A stretch of DNA of 29,420 bases, from assembly GCA_900546845.1 (NCBI GenBank), contig UREK01000024.1, positions 1 to 29,420 of the forward strand. Direction: 5' to 3'. The notes beneath the pieces were generated by a model. The model searched no databases. It had not been told where the DNA came from and worked only from the letters and a program-made list of their open reading frames with translations. The position numbers were made by a program, and so were the translations under genes. The stretch comes from an uncultured Eubacteriales bacterium (GTDB lineage: Bacteria; Bacillota; Clostridia; Christensenellales; CAG-138). Shown piece by piece: positions 15,998 to 22,936 of the stretch (within the stretch, counting starts at the first letter, position 1; every line of letters starts with the position of its first letter).

Positions 15998-18094
15998 TTA
16001 TTCGTCCTTCTTGTTGTCAGAGTCGTCGCCGGCATCCTTCCCATCCCCAGGACGCTTCCAGATGGAAGCGGGATCGTTTCCATCCTTGTCCTGCTTCTGC
16101 GCAGCTTCCTCCTCCGCCTTGCGGCGCGCTTCCTCTTCCCTGCGCTTGCGCTCGGCCTCCTCCTCAGCGAGCACCTCGGGGTCGGCCGTCTCAAGGACGG
16201 TCTGCTTCTCCCGGTAGGAGACGAGCTGCACCTCCTCGCCGTCATAGAGCTTCTCGAATTCTTCGCCCGTGATGCGCTCGTATTCGATCAGCGCCGCAAC
16301 GACGCGCTCCATCGCCGGCAGGTCGGATTCGATCACCGCGCGGGCGCGGGCGAACTGTTCCTCCAGGATGCGGCGGATCTCCGCGTCCACGCGGGCCGCG
16401 ACCTGCTCGGAGAAGTTGCGCTGGTGGCCCCAATCCTTAGCGATGAACACCTCGGTCTGCCCACCGAGGAAGACGGGGCCGATCTCGTCGCTCATGCCGA
16501 ATTCTACGACCATCTTGCGCGCAAGGTCGGTGGCGCGCTGCAGGTCGTTGTAAGCGCCGGTGCAGATGTCGTCGAGCGCGACGGTCTCCGCGACGCGGCC
16601 GCCGAGCATCATGGCGATCTCATCCAAGATCTTGCCGCGGGACATATGGTTGTCGTCGTTGTCCGGCATGGTCATGGTATAGCCTGCCGCCATGCCGCGC
16701 GGGATAATGGAGACCTCGTGGACGGGGTCGCAGTTTTTGAGCTTTTTCGCAACAATGGCGTGGCCCGCCTCGTGATACGCTGTGATGCGCTTATCCTCCG
16801 GCGTAATGACGCGGCTGCGCTTTTCAGGGCCGACTACCGTGCGGGTGATGGCCTCCTCAAGCTCGATCATCGTGATGCGCTTCTTTTTGAAGCGCGCGGC
16901 GAGGATGGCCGCCTCGTTGAGCACGTTTTCGAGATCCGCGCCCGTGAAGCCCGGCGTGCGCTTTGCGAGCACTGCCAGATCCACGTCCTCCGCCATGGGC
17001 TTGCCCTTGGCATGCAGGCGCAGGATGGCCTCGCGTCCCTTCACGTCCGGATAGTTGACGGTGATCTGCCGGTCAAACCGGCCGGGGCGCAGGAGCGCAG
17101 GGTCCAGGATGTCCGGGCGGTTGGTCGCGGCGATGACGATGATGCCCTCGTTCATGGCGAATCCGTCCATTTCGACGAGGAGCTGGTTGAGCGTCTGCTC
17201 GCGTTCGTCGTGCCCGCCGCCGAGGCCTGCGCCACGCTGGCGGCCGACCGCGTCGATCTCGTCGATGAACACCACGGCGGGCGCGCATTTTTTCGCGGTA
17301 CTGAACAGGTCGCGCACGCGGCTTGCGCCAACGCCCACGAACATCTCAACGAAGTCCGAACCTGAGATGGAGAAGAACGGCACCTGCGCCTCTCCCGCGA
17401 CGGCTTTGGCGAGGAGCGTTTTGCCCGTGCCCGGTGGGCCCACGAGCAGCACGCCCTTGGGGATGCGCGCGCCCATCTCCGTGAAGCGCTTCGGGGAGCG
17501 CATGAATTCCACGACTTCCTTGAGCTCCTCCTTTTCCTCATCCGCGCCCTCCACATCCGCAAAGGTGACTTTGTTGTGCGGGTCGATGTGCGTGCGCGCG
17601 CGGCTCTTGCCGAAGCTCATCATCTGGTTGCCGCCGCCCTGGGAACGGAACACGAAATAATAGAAGATCACAAACGCGCCGAGGATCAGCAGGTAAGGCA
17701 GGATGATCTCGAACAGGGAAGCCTCCGGCGGCGGATTGTAGGTGTACTGGAACGCGTAATCCGCCTCCGTGATGGAGTTCACGTCCTTGCCCGTCAGCTC
17801 CGCGGCCACGGAGTTCATGGCGTTGCGGAAACTCTCCTCGGACGGGATATAGCAGTAAAAATCGTACCGGGAGGGGAAAAGCTCCGCGCCGATCTCGGAG
17901 TTCGTCTTGAGGCCGACGAGCTCGCGCTCGGTGATCTCCACCGCGGCGACCTCCCCCCGCTTGACCATCGCAACAAAGTCCGTATATTCGATCTTTTTGC
18001 TTTCGGCGCTGTTGCCCCGCTCAAGCCCCGTGATGGCGATGACGATCACGAGAATAATCGCAAGGTAGATCAGCGGCGTTTTTAATTTCTTCAA
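15998..18094 (-). CDS. ftsH: FtsH, membrane-bound ATP-dependent zinc metalloprotease
   Basis: Degrades unassembled or damaged membrane proteins and some regulators. 698 residues: TM1 at 6-23, an extracytoplasmic domain to about 125, TM2 at 127-149, AAA+ domain with Walker A GPPGTGKT (219-226), Walker B VFIDEID (275-281) and the second region of homology around 324-341 (TNRPD to PGRFD), then the protease with HEAGH (441-445) and the third zinc ligand D517. The C-terminal 90 residues are highly charged (Glu/Arg/Lys, then Asp/Lys) and probably coiled or disordered. The start is a TTG at 18094: AGGAGG lies 9 bases upstream and no ATG fits better. Monocistronic, with its own promoter and terminator. 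Confidence 0.98.
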   Translation of the reverse strand: MKKLKTPLIYLAIILVIVIAITGLERGNSAESKKIEYTDFVAMVKRGEVAAVEITERELVGLKTNSEIGAELFPSRYDFYCYIPSEESFRNAMNSVAAELTGKDVNSITEADYAFQYTYNPPPEASLFEIILPYLLILGAFVIFYYFVFRSQGGGNQMMSFGKSRARTHIDPHNKVTFADVEGADEEKEELKEVVEFMRSPKRFTEMGARIPKGVLLVGPPGTGKTLLAKAVAGEAQVPFFSISGSDFVEMFVGVGASRVRDLFSTAKKCAPAVVFIDEIDAVGRQRGAGLGGGHDEREQTLNQLLVEMDGFAMNEGIIVIAATNRPDILDPALLRPGRFDRQITVNYPDVKGREAILRLHAKGKPMAEDVDLAVLAKRTPGFTGADLENVLNEAAILAARFKKKRITMIELEEAITRTVVGPEKRSRVITPEDKRITAYHEAGHAIVAKKLKNCDPVHEVSIIPRGMAAGYTMTMPDNDDNHMSRGKILDEIAMMLGGRVAETVALDDICTGAYNDLQRATDLARKMVVEFGMSDEIGPVFLGGQTEVFIAKDWGHQRNFSEQVAARVDAEIRRILEEQFARARAVIESDLPAMERVVAALIEYERITGEEFEKLYDGEEVQLVSYREKQTVLETADPEVLAEEEAERKRREEEARRKAEEEAAQKQDKDGNDPASIWKRPGDGKDAGDDSDNKKDE

Positions 18095-18159
18095 AAGAAT
18101 ATCCTCCTGTGGATTCCAACGCGATTAGCATACCTCTGCTGAGGATAACTATCCTTGTG

Positions 18160-18188
18160 ATTTTACCACAAATTCCGCCGCTGTTCAA
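18160..18188 (-). promoter_or_regulatory. Promoter of ftsH
   Basis: On the minus strand TTGAAC (18183-18188), 17 bases, then TAAAAT (18160-18165). It lies about 65 bp upstream of the TTG start codon. Confidence 0.65.
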
Positions 18189-18398
18189 ACCCGGATTCGA
18201 TCAATGTTGTGAACTTGCGGAAAACGAACCGCGCAATTTTTGTGGCTTTGATGCCGGAACGGGCGAACGCCGCCCTCCCAGCGCGAAAAGGCCGGCCGCC
18301 ACAGCGTCCGGACATAGAGGCTGCCGGGACTTTTGCCCGGCAATATCGCTCTATCGGCTCAATTATTTTAAATTATTTTATAGATAGCGTCTCCCGAC

Positions 18399-18450
18399 CT
18401 TTCCCATGCGCTGCCACGTTGCGTCGAACGCGGCACACCGCATGGGAAAG
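18399..18450. repeat. Perfect 12-bp-arm palindrome between ftsH and ileS promoters
   Basis: CTTTCCCATGCG (18399-18410) and CGCATGGGAAAG (18439-18450) are perfect inverted repeats around a 28-base centre, which itself contains pairable CGTT/AACG and GCC/GGC segments. It lies just upstream of the ileS promoter and follows an AT-rich stretch (18360-18385). No T run follows directly and no gene ends here. Its role is unknown: perhaps an operator, cruciform or relic of a small mobile repeat. Confidence 0.55.
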
Positions 18451-18476
18451 GCGCTGATGATTTTATGGTTTTTTCC

Positions 18477-18505
18477 TTTACAAACCGGCGGTTTGCGGAT
18501 ATAAT
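18477..18505 (+). promoter_or_regulatory. Promoter of the ileS T-box leader
   Basis: TTTACA (18477-18482), 17 bases, then a perfect TATAAT (18500-18505). Transcription would start near 18512, about 295 bases before the ileS start codon, leaving room for the whole T-box leader. Confidence 0.8.
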
Positions 18506-18511
18506 GGAAAC

Positions 18512-18751
18512 GTTAAAGTGACGAGTGGGACACACGGTGGGACAACGCCCAGCAGCGAGCCGCGGCATGGTGTAAGCGCGGCGGGAGACGGGTTCCATAC
18601 GCATCGCCCGCGAGCGCGGGGCTGAACAAGGTATTTCAGTAAGCTCCGCCGTGTGCGCACGTTACAGCGCAAAGGAGCGGACGGCGCTTTTTGCCGTCAA
18701 TCCGGGTGGTACCGCGCATTTGCCTGCGTCCCGTTTGGGGCGCTTTTTTTT
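18512..18751 (+). promoter_or_regulatory. T-box riboswitch controlling ileS
   Basis: The signature T-box segment is at 18699-18716 (AATCCGGGTGGTACCGCG). It is followed by a rho-independent terminator: GCGTCCC (18726-18732) with GGGGCGC (18737-18743) and eight T residues (18744-18751). Upstream is a stem I region containing GCGAGCC and ATGGTGTAAGC, as in other T-box leaders. The probable specifier is ATC at 18603-18605, an Ile codon, matching the downstream gene. Uncharged isoleucine tRNA would pair with both sites, form the antiterminator and let ileS be transcribed. The T-box and terminator are certain; the exact specifier position is inferred. Confidence 0.93.
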
Positions 18752-18806
18752 GTTCCCGTACCCCTTTTCAGGCGTTTGTTGGACTATTACATACAGGAGT
18801 GAAAAC

Positions 18807-21800
18807 ATGTACCAGAAAGTATCGACCTCGCTGAACTTCGTGGAGCGCGAAAAGGAAACCCTCGCGTTCTGGAAGGAAAACAAAATCTTTGAAAAGAGCG
18901 TGGAGCTGCGCCGGGGCGCGGAGCCTTACACGTTCTATGACGGGCCGCCGACGGCGAATGGCAAGCCGCACATCGGCCACATCCTGACCCGCGCCATCAA
19001 GGACATCATCCCCCGCTACCGCACCATGAAGGGCTACGATGTGCTGCGCAAAGCCGGTTGGGATACCCACGGCCTGCCGGTGGAACTCGAGGTGGAAAAG
19101 CTTTTGGGGCTTGACGGCAAGGAGCAGATCGAGCAATACGGCGTAGAGCCGTTCATCCAGAAGTGCAAGGAGTCCGTCTGGAAATACAAGGCCGAATGGG
19201 AGCAGATGAGCGACCGCGTCGGCTTCTGGGCGGACATGGACGCCCCCTATGTCACCTATGAGGATAATTACATCGAATCCGAATGGTGGGCGCTCAAAAA
19301 GATCCACGAAAAGGGCCTGCTCTACAAGGGCCACAAGATCGTCCCCTACTGCCCGCGCTGCGGCACCGCGCTCGCTTCCCACGAGGTCGCGCAGGGCTAC
19401 AAGGACGTAAAGGAAACCTCCGCCACCGTCCGCTTCCGCTGCAAGGACGAGGACGCTTCCTACCTCGCTTGGACGACCACGCCCTGGACGCTCCCTTCCA
19501 ACGTCTGCCTTTGCGTAAACGCAAACGTCGCCTACTGCCGCGCGGAGAAGGACGGCGAGGCGTTCATCCTCGCAAAGGAGCTCGTCCCCTCCGTTTTGGG
19601 CGAGGAAGGCGTGACCATCGTGCGGGAATTCCCGGGCAGCGAACTCGTGGGCCGCGCATATGAGCCCCTGTTTCCCTGCACCGCAAAGGCCTGCGGAGGG
19701 AAGCGCGCGCATTATGTCGTCGCGGACGATTACGTCACCACTACCGACGGCACCGGCATCGTCCACAACGCGCCGGCCTTCGGCGTGGACGACCAGCGCG
19801 TCTGCGCGGAGAACGGCCTTCCGTTCATCCAGCTCGTCAACACCCGCGGCGAGATGTGCGGCGGCACGCCCTGGGACGGCGTATTCGTCAAAAAGGCCGA
19901 CCCGATGATCCTCGACGCGCTGCGCGAGAGCGGCCTTCTCTTCGCCGCGCCGCAGTTTGAGCACAGCTACCCGTTCTGCTGGCGCTGCGATACGCCGCTG
20001 ATCTACTATGCCCGCGAGAGCTGGTTCATCCGCATGACGGCCATCAAAGACCGGCTCATCGAATACAACCGCCGCATCAACTGGCTGCCGGAGACCATCA
20101 AGGAAGGCCGCATGGGCAACTTCCTTGAAAACGTGGTGGACTGGGGCCTTTCCCGCGAGCGCTATTGGGGCACGCCCCTGCCGGTCTGGGTCTGCAAGGA
20201 CTGCGGCGAGGTGCATGTGGTCGGCAGCCGCGCAGAGCTGCGGGAGCTCAACCCGGACGTGCCGGAGGACATCGAGCTGCACAAGCCGTTCCTCGACCCG
20301 ATCACCTTCCCCTGCAAGAGGTGCGGCGGCACGATGAAGCGCGAGCCCGTTGTGATCGACTGCTGGTTCGATTCCGGCTCCATGCCGTTCGCGCAGTGGC
20401 ACTATCCGTTTGAAAACAAGGAGCGCTTCGAGCGCCGCTACCCGGCGAACTTCATCAGCGAGGCGCTGGATCAGACGCGCGGCTGGTTCTACACGCTGCT
20501 TGCGATCTCCACCTGCCTCTTTGACGAGCCGAGTTTCCAGAACTGCATCGTGCTCGGCCTCGTGTGCGACAAGGACGGCCTGAAGATGAGCAAACACAAG
20601 GGCAACGTCGTCGACCCGTGGACAGTGCTCGACAACCAGGGCGCAGACGCGGTGCGCTGGTATTTCTACACCGGCTCCATGCCGTGGCTTCCGAGCCGCT
20701 TCTCTGCGGAGGCCGTTTCCGAGGCACAGCGCAAATTCATGGGCACGCTTTGGAACACCTACGCGTTCTATATCCTTTACGCGGAGATCGACGGCTTTGA
20801 CCCGACCAAGCACGCCCTGCGCGCGGAGGACCTCACGCCCATGGATAAATGGGTGCTCTCCCGCCTGAACACGCTCGTAAAGACCGTGGACGAAAACCTT
20901 GCCGCTCTCCGCATCACGGAAGCCGGGCGCGCGCTTTCCGCCTTCACGGATGAGCTTTCCAACTGGTATGTGCGCCGCTGCCGCGAGCGCTATTGGGGCA
21001 AGGGCATGACAGCGGACAAGGAAGCCGCTTTCATGACGCTCTTTACCGTGCTCAAGACGATGGCGCTGCTTTCCGCGCCGTTCACGCCGTTCATGGCGGA
21101 GGAGATCTACCAGAACCTCGTGCGCTCCGTGGACGCCTCCGCGCCCGAAAGCGTGCACCTCTGCGATTTCCCGGCCGCAGACGAAGGAATGATCGACCCG
21201 GCGCTTGAGGCACACATGGCCGAGGCGCTCAGCATTGTAGTGCTTGGCCGCGCCGCGCGCAACGCCGCGAACGTGAAGAACCGCCAGCCTCTTTCCACGA
21301 TGTACGTGCAGGGCGCGGAGCTGCCCGCGATGTTCGTTTCCATCATTGCGGACGAGCTGAACGTGAAGCAGGTGGAATTCGTTGCGGACGCGAGCGCGTT
21401 CATCAGCTACAAGGTGAAGCCTCAGCTCAAGACGCTCGGGCCGCGCTACGGCAAGGTTCTGCCGAAAATCAATGCCTATCTCCAGGGCGAAGGCGTGGGC
21501 GACCTGGTCGTTGCCGCGCACAAGGCGGGCAAGAACTATGAGTTTGAGCTGGACGGCGTTGCCGTCTCCCTTGCGGAGGCGGACGTGCTGACCGAACCCA
21601 TGCAGAAGGCGGGCTTCGTCAGCCAGACGGAGCATGACCTTTCCGTCGTGCTCGACACGAACCTGACCGATGCGCTCATCGAGGAAGGCTTCGTGCGCGA
21701 GCTCGTCTCCAAAGTACAGACCATGCGCAAGGAAGCGGGCTTCGAGGTCACGGACCACATCGCGCTCACCTACGCAGGCAGCCCGCGCATCGCGGAGATC

Positions 21801-21932
21801 TTCGCTTCCCACGGCGCGGACATCGCATCGGACACGCTCGCGGATTCCATCGCGGCGGGCGAGGCGAAGGGCTATGCGAAGGAGTGGGACGTCAACGGCG
21901 AACACGTCGCGCTCGGCGTGGAGCGGCTGTAA
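18807..21932 (+). CDS. ileS: Isoleucyl-tRNA synthetase
   Basis: Charges tRNA-Ile. 1041 residues, class I synthetase with HIGH at 55-58 (KPHIGHIL), the GWDTHGLPVE segment, an inserted editing domain after about residue 190, the segment FDSGSMPFAQWHYPF, and the second signature KMSKH at 593-597, with His where Ser or Arg is usual. Length and the FYDGPPTANGKPHIGH segment suggest the eukaryote-like type 2 group, whose members are often less sensitive to mupirocin; that trait is inference. The start at 18807 has AGGAG 7 bases upstream and follows the T-box terminator by 55 bp. Upstream in-frame ATGs lie inside the leader. Possible zinc pairs occur at CPRCG and CKRCG. Confidence 0.98.
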   Translation: MYQKVSTSLNFVEREKETLAFWKENKIFEKSVELRRGAEPYTFYDGPPTANGKPHIGHILTRAIKDIIPRYRTMKGYDVLRKAGWDTHGLPVELEVEKLLGLDGKEQIEQYGVEPFIQKCKESVWKYKAEWEQMSDRVGFWADMDAPYVTYEDNYIESEWWALKKIHEKGLLYKGHKIVPYCPRCGTALASHEVAQGYKDVKETSATVRFRCKDEDASYLAWTTTPWTLPSNVCLCVNANVAYCRAEKDGEAFILAKELVPSVLGEEGVTIVREFPGSELVGRAYEPLFPCTAKACGGKRAHYVVADDYVTTTDGTGIVHNAPAFGVDDQRVCAENGLPFIQLVNTRGEMCGGTPWDGVFVKKADPMILDALRESGLLFAAPQFEHSYPFCWRCDTPLIYYARESWFIRMTAIKDRLIEYNRRINWLPETIKEGRMGNFLENVVDWGLSRERYWGTPLPVWVCKDCGEVHVVGSRAELRELNPDVPEDIELHKPFLDPITFPCKRCGGTMKREPVVIDCWFDSGSMPFAQWHYPFENKERFERRYPANFISEALDQTRGWFYTLLAISTCLFDEPSFQNCIVLGLVCDKDGLKMSKHKGNVVDPWTVLDNQGADAVRWYFYTGSMPWLPSRFSAEAVSEAQRKFMGTLWNTYAFYILYAEIDGFDPTKHALRAEDLTPMDKWVLSRLNTLVKTVDENLAALRITEAGRALSAFTDELSNWYVRRCRERYWGKGMTADKEAAFMTLFTVLKTMALLSAPFTPFMAEEIYQNLVRSVDASAPESVHLCDFPAADEGMIDPALEAHMAEALSIVVLGRAARNAANVKNRQPLSTMYVQGAELPAMFVSIIADELNVKQVEFVADASAFISYKVKPQLKTLGPRYGKVLPKINAYLQGEGVGDLVVAAHKAGKNYEFELDGVAVSLAEADVLTEPMQKAGFVSQTEHDLSVVLDTNLTDALIEEGFVRELVSKVQTMRKEAGFEVTDHIALTYAGSPRIAEIFASHGADIASDTLADSIAAGEAKGYAKEWDVNGEHVALGVERL

Positions 21933-21973
21933 CCCAACAGGATAAAATGCGAAAGGCGGCAATAGCCGCCGCA

Positions 21974-22159
21974 GGCTGTCGCTAAAGTGGCATCTGCCAC
22001 TTTAGCGAGGGATTCACGTCGCGCTTGCGCCGATGGCGCGGCCAGCGCTCCGTGTAAAGAAAGCCTTGCGGGGCAAGGCTTTTCGCTCGCACCGCACAGG
22101 TCGCTGCGCGCGGTTGAAAGTCAAGGGCTGCGGTCCTTGACAATCCCGAAGGACTTTTT
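21974..22159. repeat. Dispersed structured element, copy 2
   Basis: Near-identical to 13244-13430. The first stem is longer here: TCGCTAAAGTGGCA with TGCCACTTTAGCGA (21979-22008 region). Relative to copy 1, two of its base pairs are changed on both sides so pairing is kept. The AAAGCCTTGC/GCAAGGCTTT and GTCAAGGGC/GTCCTTGAC stems are also kept, the latter with a G-T pair. It lies downstream of ileS, preceded by a GGCGGC/GCCGCC mini-hairpin (21955-21970). Just after it CTTTTTC (22154-22160) and GAAAAAG (22169-22175) flank an 8-base loop that is inverted relative to copy 1. Confidence 0.75.
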
Positions 22160-22223
22160 CAGCTTGTCGAAAAAGCTCCGCGGCATGTGGAGGCTTTGGG
22201 GGGATAATCTAAAGAGGCGCTGC

Positions 22224-22252
22224 TTGACGGCGGCGCAAATTGCTGTTAAGCT
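22224..22252 (+). promoter_or_regulatory. Possible promoter of the small gene at 22290
   Basis: TTGACG (22224-22229) with a 17-base spacer to a weak -10, TAAGCT (22247-22252). The -35 is good and the -10 poor, so the call is tentative. Confidence 0.4.
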
Positions 22253-22289
22253 GTTAGCAAATTTGTGTTTCAGGAGGGCCGGACGCACA

Positions 22290-22523
22290 ATGAAGATCAG
22301 GGACATCACCGAACCCAAGCGCTTTTTTGAAGCGGTAAACGCTTGCCGCGGCCATGTCGAACTGCTCACCAGCGAGGGCGACCGGCTCAACCTGAAGTCC
22401 ACGCTGTGCCAATACATCGCGCTCACGCAGATGTTCCAGGATGGGCGCGTGGAAGGCGTTGAGTTGAGCCTGAGCGACCCGGAGGATTTCAAGCTGCTTT
22501 TGGGATTCCTCGTAACGGAGTAG
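22290..22523 (+). CDS. Small conserved-looking protein of unknown function
   Basis: A 77-residue acidic protein beginning MKIRDITEPKRFFEAV, with VELLTSEGDRLNLKSTLCQY in the middle and an acidic end (SDPEDFKLLLGFLVTE). The ATG has GGAGGG 12 bases upstream, the reading frame is clean, and a terminator follows at once, so it is a genuine single gene. I recall similar short proteins in other Firmicutes labelled as polyA polymerase without evidence; I see no catalytic motif and no membrane segment. Function unknown. The open frame extends upstream into the dispersed repeat, but that part lacks ribosome sites and is not counted. Confidence 0.75.
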   Translation: MKIRDITEPKRFFEAVNACRGHVELLTSEGDRLNLKSTLCQYIALTQMFQDGRVEGVELSLSDPEDFKLLLGFLVTE

Positions 22524-22530
22524 CGCTGTG

Positions 22531-22562
22531 GGGCTGCCGTTAAACGCAGCAGGCCCATTTTT
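22531..22562 (+). terminator. Terminator of the small gene
   Basis: GGGCTGC and CGTT (22531-22541) pair with AACG, GCA and GCCC (22543-22556) with small bulges, followed by ATTTTT. It starts 8 bp after the stop codon. Confidence 0.7.
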
Positions 22563-22617
22563 AATGAAGGAAAGCGCACTGCACTTGTGCAAAAGAGGGA
22601 CTTCCGGCACGATATAC

Positions 22618-22649
22618 GCGCTGCGGCCATTGCCCGCGGCGCTTTTTTT
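22618..22649 (+). terminator. Second strong terminator with no clear gene before it
   Basis: GCGC and GCGG (22618-22626) pair with CCGC and GCGC (22634-22642), followed by seven T residues (22643-22649). Only 55 bp separate it from the previous terminator and no open frame fits between them. It could be a back-up terminator or the end of a very short RNA (22563-22650). Confidence 0.7.
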
Positions 22650-22680
22650 GTGCATTTTCCGGTTTCAGGAAAAACGGGGC

Positions 22681-22709
22681 TTGACAGGCCGCAGGTTTAA
22701 AGGTACTAT
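22681..22709 (+). promoter_or_regulatory. Promoter of the nrdDG operon
   Basis: A perfect TTGACA (22681-22686), 17 bases, then TACTAT (22704-22709). Transcription from near 22716 would cover the riboswitch. Confidence 0.75.
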
Positions 22710-22730
22710 ATTTAGTGTTGAAAGTTAAAT

Positions 22731-22905
22731 ATGTTCACAAAATCTTGTATTCTGCGCAATGCAGCAGGGTAAGCGGGCGAACCTCCCGCACTGTCCCGCA
22801 ACCGTATAGCCGGAAAACCTGAAGATACAGGATTGTGCCAAAGCCACGGAGCATGGCGGGCATGAAAGCCCTGTTCCGTGCTGCCTGCAAGCACGGTTAT
22901 TTTTT
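22731..22905 (+). promoter_or_regulatory. Cobalamin-type riboswitch with terminator switch upstream of nrdD
   Basis: The core matches the cobalamin aptamer: CAGGGTAAGCGGGCGAACC (from 22765), then CTCCCGCACTGTCCCGCAAC (22792 region) and CGTATAGCCGGAAAACCTG, corresponding to the conserved ACTG(T/C)CCCGCAACxGT and AGxCxGAxxACCTG segments. Downstream there is a clear expression platform. CCGTGC (22876-22881) pairs with GCACGG (22891-22896) followed by TTATTTTTT, a terminator. CACGGA (22845-22850) can instead pair with TCCGTG (22875-22880), which would block it. B12 binding would be expected to favour termination. The aptamer class is assigned by pattern recognition, not by a covariance search. 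Confidence 0.8.
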
Positions 22906-22936
22906 GCAAATTATGGGAAGGGGAAAACTTTCATTT

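Noticed and set aside
18768..21962. A 1064-codon open frame antisense to ileS
   Set aside because: It is a by-product of GC-rich codon use on the opposite strand; the amino acid mix is unnatural (His, Arg, Ala, Val rich), no family is visible, and ileS explains the DNA fully.
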